From: Rhizobium sp. ACO-34A
GTDB lineage: Bacteria > Pseudomonadota > Alphaproteobacteria > Rhizobiales > Rhizobiaceae
Assembly: GCA_002600635.1 (NCBI GenBank)
Contig: CP021371.1
Span: 4,548,001 to 4,612,000, forward strand
Direction of reading: 5' to 3'
DNA length: 64,000 nucleotides
Part shown: one piece after another, positions 10,801-19,771 of the stretch
Position numbering within the stretch: position 1 is the first letter of the stretch
How the letters are laid out: every line of letters starts with the position of its first letter
Translations under genes and position numbers: made by a program
The notes under the pieces: model-generated
What the model saw: only the letters and a program-made list of their open reading frames with translations
Told to the model about the DNA's origin: nothing
Database searches by the model: none

Positions 10801-13305
10801 CAGATCAACCGCGCGGTCTCGCTGTTTGCGACGCCGCGCATTCCCGACGGATCCGAAGGCGAATGGGCCGGCCTGCTGCCGGCAATCCCGGCTTCGGCTC
10901 CGGTCGCAACGACACCTGTTACGGCAAATGACCTCGACATGTGGAACGGCTTCGGCGGCTTCGCCAAGGACGGAACGGAATATGTCGTGCGCCTCGACGC
11001 CGCGACCTCGACGCCGCAGCCATGGATCAACGTGATCGCCAACGAGCAGTTCGGCTTCCACGTCTCCGCGGAAGGCGCGGGCTTCAGCTGGAGCCAGAAC
11101 TCGCGCGACTATCAGGTCACGCCATGGTCCAACGATCCGGTGACGAACCGTCCGGGCGAGGCCTTCTATGTGGTCGACCTCGAAAGCCGCAATACCTATG
11201 TGCCGTTCCAGTCGCTGAACCTCAACGACAGCGCACGTTTCGAGACGCGGCACGGCCTCGGCTACTCGGTCTTCACCAGCCGTCACGACGGTCTCGATCT
11301 GGAGCTGACCCAGACGGTCGACAGGAACCGCCCGGTCAAGCTTTCGCGTCTGGTGCTGAAGAACACCGACGGCGAAGCCCGTACCTACCGGGTCTATGGC
11401 TATGCGGAATGGGTGCTCGGCAACAACGCCCAGAAGACCGCTCCCTTCGTCCTCGCCTCGCAGGACGAGGAAACGGGCGCGCTCTTCGCCACCAATCCGT
11501 ATGACATCAACTATCCCGGCCGCATCGCCTTCCTCGCCGGCATCGAAACGCCGGCCGGCTTCACCGCAAGCCGGAGGGAGTTCATCGGACGCCATGGCAC
11601 CATCCGGATGCCACAGGCGCTTGCCCGCCAGTCACGCCTCTCGGGTTCCATCGACACCGAGGGCGATCCTTGCGCGGCCATCGCGTTCGATATCGAGGTA
11701 CCTGCGGGAGCAGAGAAGGATGTGACCTTCCTGCTTGGCGAAACCGCGACGCCGGAGGACGCCCGCGCGCTGATCGGTGAAATCAGGAAGGAAGACTTCC
11801 AGTCGATCCTGTCGACGACCAGGTCCTTCTGGATGGACTTCACCGGCAAGCTGCAGGTCAGGACGGGCGACCAGTCCTTCGACAACCTCGTCAACCGCTG
11901 GCTGCCGTATCAGGCGCTTGCCTGCCGCATCTTCGCCCGTGCCGGCTTCTATCAGGCCAGCGGCGCCTATGGCTTCCGCGACCAGCTGCAGGATACGCTT
12001 GCCTTCCTGCTGCACCAGCCGGCACTCGCCCGCCGCCAGATCCTCAATGCAGCGGCACGCCAGTTCCTCGAAGGCGATGTACAGCACTGGTGGTTGCCGC
12101 AGACCGGCGCAGGCGTACGCACCCACATCTCCGACGACGTGGTGTGGCTTGCCCATGCGGTCGACCAGTACATCACGGCAACCGGCGACAAGGCCTTCCT
12201 CGACGAGAAGCTCGCCTTCCTCGAAGGACCGCTGCTTGACGAAAACCAGCATGATTCCTTCTTCCAGCCGACGGTGTCGGAACAGGAAGCGGATCTCTAC
12301 GAGCATGCGGCCCGGGCGCTCGACCTCGCCGTTGCTCGCACCGGCCCGCACGGCCTGCCGCTCATCCTCGGCGGCGACTGGAACGACGGCATGAACCGCG
12401 TCGGTGCCAAGGGCCAGGGTGAAAGCGTCTGGCTCGGCTGGTTCCTTGCGGCAACGCTCAAATCCTTCCTCGCCTATGCCGAAGACCGCGGCGACAAGGA
12501 CCGCGTCTCGCGCTGGGCGGCGCATCTCGCAACGCTCTCCGAAGCGCTGGAGACTGCCGGCTGGGATGGCGACTACTATCGTCGCGGCTACTTCGATGAC
12601 GGCACGCCGCTCGGCTCGAAGGAGTCGGAAGAGTGCCGGATCGACTCGATTGCCCAGTCCTGGAGCGTGCTTTCCGGTCAGGGCAAGCCGGAGCGCACCG
12701 TCAAGGCGCTCGATGCGGCCGTTTCCGAACTGGTCGATGAAGAGGCGGGCATCGTTCGTCTGTTCACCCCGCCCTTCGCCAAGTCGCCGCTCGATCCGGG
12801 CTACATCAAGGCCTATCCGCCGGGTGTGCGCGAAAACGGCGGCCAGTATACCCATGCCGCGATCTGGCTCGGTCTGGCGCTCGCCAAGGCCGGTCGCGCG
12901 GCAGACGCCTGGCGCTGCTTCGAGATCCTCAACCCGGTCAATCACGCCCGGGATGCGGATGCCGCCGAACGCTACCGCGTCGAACCCTATGTCGTTGCAG
13001 CCGATGTCTATGGTGGCGACAGCTATCCGGGCCGCGGCGGCTGGACCTGGTACACCGGCTCTGCCGGCTGGCTCTACCGCTTCGCCGTCGAAGGCCTGCT
13101 CGGCATCAGCCGGAAGGGCAACCTGCTGTTCGTTCAGCCCGCCCTGCCGCCGGAATGGAACACATTCGAGGCAACGGTGACCATTGACGGCACGGCCTAC
13201 GAGGTCGCCGTCGAGCGCAGCGGCGATGCGGCCTTTGCCGTCACCGTCAACGGCAAGAAGGTCACCGACCCGGCAAAGGGCTTCAAGCTCGCCAAGTCGA
13301 AGTAA
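4813..13305 (+). CDS. ndvB: cyclic beta-1,2-glucan synthase
   Basis: A giant inner-membrane enzyme of 2830 residues, matching the roughly 2830-residue NdvB/ChvB family, that initiates, elongates and cyclises periplasmic beta-1,2-glucans from UDP-glucose. Visible parts: hydrophobic segments near residues 400-460 and again at 800-870 and 935-980; a GT84/GT2-like transferase core with LDADTRLM near 617 and the QxxRW motif (QHRWARGDWQ) near 766; and a long C-terminal GH94-type phosphorylase-like region with GGDWNDGMNRVG near 2520, which controls ring size. The ATG at 4813 rather than the open frame at 4723 gives the usual length. In rhizobia and agrobacteria the product is needed for host attachment or invasion and for growth at low osmolarity. 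Exporter ndvA lies 4.7 kb downstream. Confidence 0.97.
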   Translation: MTPHVPSRDFESRQIDHNDSIRAAYFTIDELRESAEELGRDGASELPGLIDFDFFARHKENEREILRVYRATAADVEAGATITPAAEWLLDNHYIIEEAIQEVRRDFPRRFYRQLPTMKVGNREIPRTMALAWLYVAHTHSTVSMESMTALVEGFQKHQVLEIGELWALPSIVRFVLIENLRRISTRVDRSRRMRRKANEVADEIIRLNDAAASADILKQIEQLADDNTFATQFLYRLRNGSQDTSFAVSWQEQQLEKAGRSAEEAMTAEQNRLSSGNVTTGNIVKGLREIDDKEWSVWVEDVCLVDKVLSQHTDYRQLDFGSRNAYRNTIEKLARRSEKTEIEIAQTAIDLAASATHSDEDGAAPDVGSYLVGSRRPLLEQAINYSVPVWRSLELGIKRLNWLAIAIPVIGLTIGALALVGYFLAQAGLSTPLILILLAMFSLPASEGATGLFNTLVTLMVKPSRLTGYEFKTGIPADARTLVAVPCLIAKRDDIDELIRNLEVHYLTNPHGEIYFALLSDWRDSPVEETTADLEVLEYAKQEVAALNARYAHVGKTLFYLLHRRRLYNPAEGCWMGWERKRGKLHEMNLLLRGDRDTSYLPGANMVPEDVKYVMTLDADTRLMRDAVTKLVGKLHHPINRPVHDPKTGRVVSGYGLLQPRVTPSLTTGEDASVFQRVFSMNRGLDPYVFTVSDVYQDITGEGSFTGKGLYDVDAFETSIKGRIDENTVLSHDLLEGSFARCALVTDVELVEDFPTRYEVEISRQHRWARGDWQLLPYIIDPARGITALGRWKMVDNLRRSLTPIAWFIASALGWATMGPVGAMIWQLVLIFSLFVAPTISLLSGIIPRQTDIVPAAHFQTLWSEVRSVNAQVALRIVFIADTAYMMADAIIRSIYRLAVSRKLLLEWRTAASVQSVAQGDIISYYRSMRHAPVLAVLAVAGASLSGDYGYLTGLPFVVLWVFSPLVAWYVSQSAETEDSLEVPEQVTVELRKIARRTWRFYETFVTAGDNYLPPDNYQETPEPIVAHRTSPTNIGVYLLSTVSARHFGWLSFEQTIERLEQTISTVERMDKFRGHLFNWYHTDTLKTLGPRYISAVDSGNLAGHLIAISSACREWGEAPSAHLQGNLDGVGDVCGILYETLKELPDDRKTVRPLRRRLEERILGFKTGLASVKREREFASIRIANLAVLARDIQKLAANLHHEVRSEQSAEVTRWTESLVGVCEAHIADSSFDLSNIDPLRQRLCTLRDRARDIAFSMDFSFLYRPERRLLSIGYRVESRELDEACYDLLASECRLTSLFAVAKGDLPTEHWYKLGRQVVPIGARAALISWSGSMFEYLMPPLVMQERQGGILNQTNNLVVVEQMNHGRRLNIPWGISEAAFNARDHEMNYQYTNFGVPTLGLKRGLGQNAVIAPYASILASQYYPEESLRNLERLRKLGALGAYGFHDAVDFTPTRVPDGKTCAVVYNYYAHHHGMSIAAIANVSFNGRLRELFHSDPVIEAAELLLQEKPPREIPVMSAKYEPQTPGKGQADLLRPEIRTITDPANKEREVAFLSNGHYSVMLTATGAGYSRWNGQSVARWKADPTEDRWGTFIFLRDTASGQWWSATAAPRRAEDEKTKVIFGDDKAEFFKTVGDIQTSVECIVATEHDAEGRRLTILNAGPEDRFIEVTSYLEPVLGYDDADNAHPLFSRMFVKTEFGRRRDVIRAERNKRSPGDPDICVAHLVVDNAGPGRPTEFETDRRRFLGRGRSLAEAAAFDPGATLSGTEGFTLDPVLSLRRVVRVPSGKKVSVIFWTIATPSREEVDKAIERYRHPDAFAHELIHAWTRAQVELRHIGITSQQAAAFQHLGRYLVYPDPHLRADPETVRTGLRSQSALWPMAISGDFPIFALRINDDMDIDIAREALSGLEYLRRRGVTADLAIVNERATSYIQDMQHALDRIAENMRNRLQDVSGRQHVFTVRHDLMDENGSQALLAAARVVFHARNGKIVDQINRAVSLFATPRIPDGSEGEWAGLLPAIPASAPVATTPVTANDLDMWNGFGGFAKDGTEYVVRLDAATSTPQPWINVIANEQFGFHVSAEGAGFSWSQNSRDYQVTPWSNDPVTNRPGEAFYVVDLESRNTYVPFQSLNLNDSARFETRHGLGYSVFTSRHDGLDLELTQTVDRNRPVKLSRLVLKNTDGEARTYRVYGYAEWVLGNNAQKTAPFVLASQDEETGALFATNPYDINYPGRIAFLAGIETPAGFTASRREFIGRHGTIRMPQALARQSRLSGSIDTEGDPCAAIAFDIEVPAGAEKDVTFLLGETATPEDARALIGEIRKEDFQSILSTTRSFWMDFTGKLQVRTGDQSFDNLVNRWLPYQALACRIFARAGFYQASGAYGFRDQLQDTLAFLLHQPALARRQILNAAARQFLEGDVQHWWLPQTGAGVRTHISDDVVWLAHAVDQYITATGDKAFLDEKLAFLEGPLLDENQHDSFFQPTVSEQEADLYEHAARALDLAVARTGPHGLPLILGGDWNDGMNRVGAKGQGESVWLGWFLAATLKSFLAYAEDRGDKDRVSRWAAHLATLSEALETAGWDGDYYRRGYFDDGTPLGSKESEECRIDSIAQSWSVLSGQGKPERTVKALDAAVSELVDEEAGIVRLFTPPFAKSPLDPGYIKAYPPGVRENGGQYTHAAIWLGLALAKAGRAADAWRCFEILNPVNHARDADAAERYRVEPYVVAADVYGGDSYPGRGGWTWYTGSAGWLYRFAVEGLLGISRKGNLLFVQPALPPEWNTFEATVTIDGTAYEVAVERSGDAAFAVTVNGKKVTDPAKGFKLAKSK

Positions 13306-13331
13306 CCACGGCTTCGAGACGAGACCAAAAC

Positions 13332-13364
13332 AAAAGCCCCGGCTCCAGGAGCCGGGGCTTTTTC
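13332..13364. terminator. bidirectional rho-independent terminator between ndvB and pyc
   Basis: A perfect 14-bp stem (13332-13345 with 13349-13362) around a CAG loop. It is GC-rich in the centre and bounded by an A-run on one side and a T-run on the other, so it can end both convergent transcripts, ndvB (rightward) and pyc (leftward). Confidence 0.95.
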
Positions 13365-13393
13365 GTTGAGGAATGGTGCCTCTTGTGGAACCG

Positions 13394-16300
13394 TCAGTCG
13401 GCGAAGACCACCAGCAGATCCTTGGCGTCGATCTGGTCGCCGGTCTTGACCAGCACTTCGGCAATGGTGCCGTCGCGGTCCGCATGAAGTGCCGTTTCCA
13501 TCTTCATAGCCTCGATGGAAAGCAGCACGTCGCCCGACTTGATCGACTGCCCGGCAGAGACGGAAACGGTCGAGACCACACCCGGCATCGGCGCGCCGAG
13601 ATGGGCGGAGTTGGTTACATCGGCCTTGCGGCGCACCAGCGAGGTCGCCGCGCGGTTACGATCCGGCACCTTGATCAGGCGCGGCTGGCCGTTGAGCTCG
13701 AAGAACACCTTCACCATCGCCTGCTCATCCGGCTCGCTCTTGGCCTGATGCAGGATGACAAGCGACTTGCCCCGCTCGATCTCGGGCTGCAGCTCCTCAC
13801 CCGCCGCCAGACCGTAGAAATAGGCAAGCGTCGGCAACACACCCACCGGACCATAGGTCTCGGCAACCAGCGCGTAGTCAGTGAAGACCTTGGGATACAT
13901 CAGGTAGGACGCGAACTCGAAATCCGAGACCGCCCGTTCCAGCTTGTCCTCGATTGCCTTGCGTTCCGCATCGAGATCGGCCGGCGGCAACAGCGACCCC
14001 GGGACGGCCGTATAAGGCTTGTCGCCCTTGAGCGCCTTCTTCTGCAGGACTTCCGGCCAGCCGCCCGGAGGCTGACCGAGGTCACCCTTCAGCATGGAAA
14101 CCACCGAATCCGGGAAGGCGATGTCCTTCTCCGGGTTCTCGACGTCTGAAACGGTCAGATCCTGGGAGACCATCATCAACGCCATGTCGCCGACCACCTT
14201 GGAGGACGGCGTCACCTTGACGATATCGCCGAACATCTGGTTGGCATCTGCATAGGCCTGCGCGACCTGATGCCAGCGCGTCTCAAGACCGAGCGAACGC
14301 GCCTGTTCCTTGAGGTTGGTGAACTGACCGCCCGGCATTTCGTGCAGGTAAACTTCCGAAGCCGGTCCCTTGAGATCGCTTTCGAAGGCGGCGTACTGGT
14401 GACGGACGGCTTCCCAATAGAAGGAAATGCGCCGGATCCACTGGGGATCGAGGCCGGGATCGCGCTCCGAACCCTTGAGCGCCTCCACTATCGAGCCGAG
14501 GCAAGGCTGCGAGGTATTGCCGGAAAGGGCATCCATTGCCGCATCCACCACGTCGACGCCCGTTTCCACGGCCGCAAGCACGGTCGCGGCCGCAATGCCG
14601 GAGGTGTCGTGCGTGTGGAAATGGATCGGCAGGTCGGTCGCCTCGCGCAGAGCCTTGAACAGCACCCGGGCAGCGGCCGGCTTGAGCAAGCCCGCCATGT
14701 CCTTCAATGCGATCATATGGGCACCTGCCTGCTCCAACTCGGTGGCGAGAGCGGTATAGTACTTGAGATCGTATTTCGGCCGGGCCGAATTCAGGATATC
14801 GCCGGTATAGCAGATCGCGGCTTCGCAGATCTTGTTCTCTTCCGCCACCGCATCCATAGAGACGCGCATGTTGTCGACCCAGTTGAGGCAGTCGAACACG
14901 CGGAACACATCGATGCCGCCCCTGGCAGCCTGCCGGACGAAGTACTTCACGACATTGTCGGGATAGTTCTTGTAGCCGACGCCGTTTGCGCCGCGCAGCA
15001 GCATCTGCAGCAGCAGGTTCGGCGCATCCTCGCGGATACGGGCAAGACGATCCCACGGATCCTCGGTCAGGAAGCGCATGGAAACGTCGAAGGTGGCGCC
15101 ACCCCAACATTCCAGAGAGAAGAGCTGCGGAAGCGCCCGGGCATAGGTGCCGGCGACCCGTGCAATGTCATAGGTACGCATGCGCGTCGCCAGAAGCGAC
15201 TGGTGGCCGTCGCGCATGGTGGTATCGGTCAAGAGCACCTGCTTCTGCGCCCGAACCCATTCGGCAAATTTCTTCGGCCCGAGTTCGTCGAGCTTCTGCT
15301 TGGTGCCGGCCTGGATATCGCCCTCGATGAAGGGAACGACGGGAGCCGCGATATCGGCTGCGGGCTTCGGCCGTCCCTTGGCCTCGGGATGCCCGTTGAC
15401 GGTCACGTCGGCCAAGTAGGTCAACAGCTTCGTCGCGCGGTCCTGCCGCTTCACCTGCTGGAAAAGCTCCGGCGTCGTATCGATGAAGCGCGTCGTATAG
15501 CTGTTGTCGAGAAACTTCGGATGCGTGATGATCGCTTCGAGGAAGGTGAGATTGGTCGCCACCCCGCGGATACGGAACTCGCGCAGCGCGCGGTCCATCC
15601 GGGCGATCGCTTCCTCCGGCTGCGGTGCCCAGGCAGTGACCTTGACCAGCAGCGGATCGTAGAACCGGGTAATCACAGCGCCCGGATAGGCTGTACCGCC
15701 ATCGAGACGGATACCGAAACCCGAGGCGGAACGATAGCCGGTGATGCGGCCATAGTCGGGGATGAAGTTCTGTTCAGGATCCTCGGTCGTGATGCGGCAC
15801 TGCAACGCATGACCATTAAGCCGAATGTCTTCCTGCTTCGGAACGCCCGATTCCGGGGTGCCGATGGCAAAGCCGTCGAGAATGTGGATCTGCGCCTTCA
15901 CGATGTCGATGCCGGTCACGACTTCCGTGACGGTGTGCTCGACCTGGATGCGCGGGTTCACTTCGATGAAGTAGAACTTGCCGGTATCGGCATCCATCAG
16001 ATACTCGACGGTGCCTGCGCCGATATAGTTCGTCGCCTTGGCGATCTTCAGCGAATAGTCGGCCAGTTCCTGTCGCTGGGCGTCGGAGAGATATGGTGCC
16101 GGTGCGCGCTCGACCACCTTCTGGTTACGGCGCTGGATGGAGCAGTCACGCTCGAACAGATGCACGACATTGCCGTGGGTGTCGCCGAGGATCTGGCTTT
16201 CCACATGCCGCGCCCGCTCGACCAGCTTTTCCAGATAGACCTCGTCCTTGCCGAAGGCGGCCTTCGCCTCGCGCTTGGCTTCCGTCACTTCGCGGATCAG

Positions 16301-16852
16301 ATCCTTCGGATCGCGGATTGCACGCATACCGCGTCCACCGCCGCCCCAGGAGGCCTTCAGCATCACCGGATAGCCGATCTCTTCCGCCAGCCGGTGGATC
16401 TCCGCCGGATCGTCCGGCAGCGGATCCGTTGCCGGAACGACGGGAACACCGACCGAGATCGCCAGATTGCGGGCCGCGACCTTGTTGCCGAGCTGGCGCA
16501 TGGTTTCGGGCCGTGGACCGATAAAAGTGATACCTGCAACGTTGCAGGCGTCTACAAATTCGGGACTCTCCGAAAGAAGACCATAGCCCGGATGGATTGC
16601 ATCGGCACCGGAAAGCTTTGCGACGCGAATGACCTCGTCGATCGAAAGATAACTTTCGATCGGTCCAAGCTCACGGGAAAGATGCGGTCCCCGGCCAATC
16701 TGATAGCTTTCGTCCGCCTTGAAGCGATGCAACGAGAGCTTGTCTTCCTCCGCCCAGATCGCGACTGTTTTCAGGCCGAGCTCGTTTGCGGCGCGAAAGA
16801 CGCGAATGGCGATTTCAGATCGGTTGGCGACAAGTATCTTGGAAATGGGCAA
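13394..16852 (-). CDS. pyc: pyruvate carboxylase
   Basis: A biotin-dependent anaplerotic enzyme making oxaloacetate from pyruvate, bicarbonate and ATP. Domain order: biotin carboxylase (residues 1 to about 460, with the ATP-grasp stretch KASWGGGGRGMRAIRDP), carboxyltransferase (about 530-830, LLTDTTMRDGHQSLLATRMR) and C-terminal biotinyl domain with the biotin lysine in EAMKMETA about 35 residues from the end. The frame is open back to 17005, but TTG at 16852 is preceded by GAGGAG at the right spacing, starts the family sequence LPISKILVANRSEIAIR, and gives exactly 1152 residues, the rhizobial length. Transcribed convergently with ndvB. Confidence 0.97.
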   Translation of the reverse strand: MPISKILVANRSEIAIRVFRAANELGLKTVAIWAEEDKLSLHRFKADESYQIGRGPHLSRELGPIESYLSIDEVIRVAKLSGADAIHPGYGLLSESPEFVDACNVAGITFIGPRPETMRQLGNKVAARNLAISVGVPVVPATDPLPDDPAEIHRLAEEIGYPVMLKASWGGGGRGMRAIRDPKDLIREVTEAKREAKAAFGKDEVYLEKLVERARHVESQILGDTHGNVVHLFERDCSIQRRNQKVVERAPAPYLSDAQRQELADYSLKIAKATNYIGAGTVEYLMDADTGKFYFIEVNPRIQVEHTVTEVVTGIDIVKAQIHILDGFAIGTPESGVPKQEDIRLNGHALQCRITTEDPEQNFIPDYGRITGYRSASGFGIRLDGGTAYPGAVITRFYDPLLVKVTAWAPQPEEAIARMDRALREFRIRGVATNLTFLEAIITHPKFLDNSYTTRFIDTTPELFQQVKRQDRATKLLTYLADVTVNGHPEAKGRPKPAADIAAPVVPFIEGDIQAGTKQKLDELGPKKFAEWVRAQKQVLLTDTTMRDGHQSLLATRMRTYDIARVAGTYARALPQLFSLECWGGATFDVSMRFLTEDPWDRLARIREDAPNLLLQMLLRGANGVGYKNYPDNVVKYFVRQAARGGIDVFRVFDCLNWVDNMRVSMDAVAEENKICEAAICYTGDILNSARPKYDLKYYTALATELEQAGAHMIALKDMAGLLKPAAARVLFKALREATDLPIHFHTHDTSGIAAATVLAAVETGVDVVDAAMDALSGNTSQPCLGSIVEALKGSERDPGLDPQWIRRISFYWEAVRHQYAAFESDLKGPASEVYLHEMPGGQFTNLKEQARSLGLETRWHQVAQAYADANQMFGDIVKVTPSSKVVGDMALMMVSQDLTVSDVENPEKDIAFPDSVVSMLKGDLGQPPGGWPEVLQKKALKGDKPYTAVPGSLLPPADLDAERKAIEDKLERAVSDFEFASYLMYPKVFTDYALVAETYGPVGVLPTLAYFYGLAAGEELQPEIERGKSLVILHQAKSEPDEQAMVKVFFELNGQPRLIKVPDRNRAATSLVRRKADVTNSAHLGAPMPGVVSTVSVSAGQSIKSGDVLLSIEAMKMETALHADRDGTIAEVLVKTGDQIDAKDLLVVFAD

Positions 16853-16964
16853 ATCGGTCTCCTCAAACGACAGGCCAGTGCTTTTTTGCAACTGCGAAAT
16901 ATCTTCATAACCTGTCGTCCGGAGCAAGCCCCATCTGCGCCGTTTCGTCGAAAAATTACCCGTA

Positions 16965-17705
16965 TCAGGTGATGAGGCCGAGCCTGAGAGCCAGCGCCAC
17001 GACATGCTGGCGGTTCTTGGCGTTGAGCTTGTCTTGGATACCGTTCATGTACCAGTCGACCGTATGGTTGGAAATCTGCAGAACCTTGCTGATCTCGTTC
17101 GAGGTCATGCCGTCGGCGAGATAGTTGAGAACCTCCATCTCGCGCCGCGTCATCTTGGTATCGATGCTTGCCGCGGCGTCCAGCTCCTCGGTATCCTTCT
17201 TCAGTTCGAGCAAACGCCAGAAGGCCTTCTTGGCAACGGCATCGAAGAGCGACATCTCCACGGGAGAAAGATCGACAGGCTTGCCACCGAGCGTCATGTT
17301 GCCGAGCAGGCCCTGACGTCCGTGGATCGGAAAGATGTAGCCGTCCTCCAGTCCGAATCGTATTGATTCGCCCATCATGCGCTCCATGCGCTTGCGATGC
17401 GGATCGTTGCGGAACGCGATAATGGTATCGCGCCAGCGGAAACCCTTCTGCGCCTGGGCGAGATAGCGGATAGTCGGATCGATCAGCACGAATTTCTTGG
17501 CGATGTAGGTTTCCGGCCAGCGATCCGGCCACCGCCCGACCAGCACCAGCTTCATAGGATTCTCATGCGGCTTCGGATGACGCAAAAGCCCATAATAATC
17601 AAAACGATAAGCACGGAGAAGCTTCTCCAGCTCGACAACAACTTCTTCCGGTGACCTGCATTCGTCAGCAACGACCAGGAACTGGATTATCTGATTGACA
17701 CTCAC
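16965..17705 (-). CDS. LuxR-family regulator with autoinducer-binding domain (LuxR solo)
   Basis: About 246 residues: an N-terminal autoinducer-binding-type domain and a C-terminal LuxR/FixJ helix-turn-helix (about 175-240; MTRREMEVLNYLADGMTSNEIS). Residues typical of the acyl-homoserine-lactone pocket (Trp, Tyr, the DP pair in FVLIDPTIR, Trp in FRWRD, and a conserved Gly) appear retained, but no luxI-type synthase is in view. The GTG at 17705 follows a GGGGG ribosome-binding stretch five nt upstream; TTG at 17717 is an alternative. It sits divergently from ndvA and upstream of pyc, so both are plausible targets, although this is inference. Confidence 0.88.
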   Translation of the reverse strand: MSVNQIIQFLVVADECRSPEEVVVELEKLLRAYRFDYYGLLRHPKPHENPMKLVLVGRWPDRWPETYIAKKFVLIDPTIRYLAQAQKGFRWRDTIIAFRNDPHRKRMERMMGESIRFGLEDGYIFPIHGRQGLLGNMTLGGKPVDLSPVEMSLFDAVAKKAFWRLLELKKDTEELDAAASIDTKMTRREMEVLNYLADGMTSNEISKVLQISNHTVDWYMNGIQDKLNAKNRQHVVALALRLGLIT

Positions 17706-18031
17706 ATGAACCCCCAAGGCCGCCGAAGCGGCAACATCACGAAAAAGCCATAGCTTTCGCGTTTGTCTTGCGCCCGTCCGGCACGATGTAAACCATTTGC
17801 TACCATATCTGGTTAGGAGGCATTTAAATTCGATATCCGAAATCTAGCCATTCCAGCCGGAACTGAACAACCAAAATCCGCCGCGCGTCCTGATCGCGGC
17901 ACATCTTCCTGAAGCCTGCCGGCCATGGCAGCGCAACCATTTGCTCCGGTTTCCCGCACTCCTCTTGCCTTGACGACTGAAAAGCGCTTGAAGCTGTAGG
18001 AGGATAGCGGATTACCGACGAGAGAACGCAA
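17706..18031. other. divergent intergenic region luxR-ndvA
   Basis: 326 nt separate the two divergent starts and must contain both promoters. An imperfect dyad with AACCA and TGGTT arms at about 17790-17813 has the size of a lux-box but matches it weakly. No clear sigma-70 hexamers could be assigned. Confidence 0.35.
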
Positions 18032-19771
18032 TTGTCCCTGTTTCAAGTCTATATCAAGGCGCTCAAATACCTCTCGACCTATCGGTTCCGGGTGGCGCTG
18101 GTCGTTTTCGCCAACATCATCCTCGCCGTCATCACCATCGCCGAGCCCATTCTTTTCGGCCGCATCATCGATGCCATCTCCGAAAAGCAGGATCCGAAGA
18201 TGATCCTTATCGCCTGGGGCTGCTTCGGCGTCTTTAATACTTTCGCCTTCGTACTCGTTGCCCGCGAGGCGGATCGCCTTGCCCATGGCCGCCGCGCCGA
18301 CCTTCTGACGGAGGCTTTCGGCCGCATCATTTCCATGCCCCTGAGCTGGCACCAGAAGCGGGGCACCTCGAATGCGCTCCATACCCTGCTACGCGCCAGC
18401 GAAACGCTGTTCGGCCTCTGGCTCGAATTCATGCGCACCCATCTTTCGACGGCCGTGGCGCTCGCGCTGCTGATCCCGACCGCTTTTTCCATGGACGTCC
18501 GCCTCACCGCCGTCCTGATCGTCCTCAGCATCTTCTACATCCTGATCGGCAAGACGGTGATGACGAGGACCAAGGAAGGTCAGGCCTCGGTCGAGAGCCA
18601 TTACCACACGGTATTTTCCCACGTCAGCGACTCGATCAGCAACGTGTCGGTCCTGCATAGCTACAACCGTATCGAGGCCGAGACGCGCGCCCTGAAGCGC
18701 TATGCCGAGCAGCTTCTTGCCGCGCAGTATCCCGTGCTCGACTGGTGGGCCATCGCCAGCGCGCTGAACCGCATCGCCTCGACCGTTTCCATGCTCATCA
18801 TTCTGGTCATCGGTACGCTGCTCGTCCAGCAGGGCGAACTCAAGGTCGGCGACATCATCGCCTTCACCGGCTTCGCCACCCTGCTGATCGGCCGCCTCGA
18901 CCAGATGCGCCAGTTTGCAACACAGATCTTCGAGGCCCGCTCGAAGCTCGAGGATTTCTACCAGCTCGAGGACGCAGTTCAGGAGCGCGAAGAACCGGCG
19001 GGCGCTGTTGACCTGCAAAACGTCAAGGGCAACGTTGAGTTCCGCGACGTCTCCTTCGATTTTGCCAATACCGGACAGGGCGTCCATGACGTGTCCTTCT
19101 CGGTGAAGGCCGGGCAGACCATCGCCATCGTCGGCCCGACCGGCGCCGGCAAAACGACACTCATCAACCTGCTGCAGCGCGTCTACGAGCCCCACAGGGG
19201 CAAGATCCTGATCGACGGCACCGACATTGCGACCGTCACACGCAAATCGCTGCGCCATTCGATCGCCACCGTGTTTCAGGATGCGGGCCTGCTCAACCGC
19301 TCGATCCAGGAAAACATCCGTCTTGGCCGCGAGGATGCCACGGAGGAAGAGGTGATGAAGGCGGCGGAAGCGGCAGCGGCAACCGACTTCATCGAAAGCC
19401 GCCTCACCGGCTATACGACCGTGGTCGGCGAACGCGGCAACCGGCTCTCCGGCGGCGAACGCCAGCGCATCGCGATCGCCCGCGCCATCCTGAAAAACGC
19501 CCCGATCCTCGTTCTCGACGAAGCGACCAGCGCGCTGGACGTCGAAACCGAAGCGCGCGTGAAGGACGCCATCGACCGTCTGCGCAAGGACCGCACCACC
19601 TTCATCATCGCCCACCGCCTGTCTACGGTGCGTGAGGCGGATCTCGTGCTCTTCCTCGACCAGGGACGGATCATCGAGATGGGCGGCTATGACGAGCTGA
19701 GCGCAAGGGGCGGCCGCTTCGCCTCGCTTCTGCGCACCAGCGGCCTGCTTGCGGAAACCAAGGACCAGTAG
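18032..19771 (+). CDS. ndvA: cyclic beta-1,2-glucan exporter, ABC transporter fused permease/ATPase
   Basis: 579 residues (NdvA/ChvA proteins are about 588). The N-terminal half is a six-helix ABC transporter type 1 membrane domain (about residues 15-300). The C-terminal half is the nucleotide-binding domain with Walker A GPTGAGKTT near 368, signature LSGGERQRIAIARA near 472 and Walker B ILVLDEATSALD near 492. It works as a homodimer moving cyclic glucans made by NdvB into the periplasm. The start is TTG at 18032 with GAGAG nearby; no closer ATG fits the conserved N-terminus (LFQVYIKALKYL). Confidence 0.96.
   Translation: MSLFQVYIKALKYLSTYRFRVALVVFANIILAVITIAEPILFGRIIDAISEKQDPKMILIAWGCFGVFNTFAFVLVAREADRLAHGRRADLLTEAFGRIISMPLSWHQKRGTSNALHTLLRASETLFGLWLEFMRTHLSTAVALALLIPTAFSMDVRLTAVLIVLSIFYILIGKTVMTRTKEGQASVESHYHTVFSHVSDSISNVSVLHSYNRIEAETRALKRYAEQLLAAQYPVLDWWAIASALNRIASTVSMLIILVIGTLLVQQGELKVGDIIAFTGFATLLIGRLDQMRQFATQIFEARSKLEDFYQLEDAVQEREEPAGAVDLQNVKGNVEFRDVSFDFANTGQGVHDVSFSVKAGQTIAIVGPTGAGKTTLINLLQRVYEPHRGKILIDGTDIATVTRKSLRHSIATVFQDAGLLNRSIQENIRLGREDATEEEVMKAAEAAAATDFIESRLTGYTTVVGERGNRLSGGERQRIAIARAILKNAPILVLDEATSALDVETEARVKDAIDRLRKDRTTFIIAHRLSTVREADLVLFLDQGRIIEMGGYDELSARGGRFASLLRTSGLLAETKDQ

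Noticed and set aside
4801..11595. Open frame of more than 2200 codons on the strand opposite ndvB
   Set aside because: It is a shadow produced by the GC-rich codon bias of ndvB, has no family similarity and no ribosome-binding site.
14270..16972. 900-codon open frame opposite pyc
   Set aside because: Same shadow effect; the leftward strand encodes a full-length, perfectly recognisable pyruvate carboxylase.
17790..17813. Lux-box between luxR and ndvA
   Set aside because: Only five base pairs of symmetry; too weak to call.
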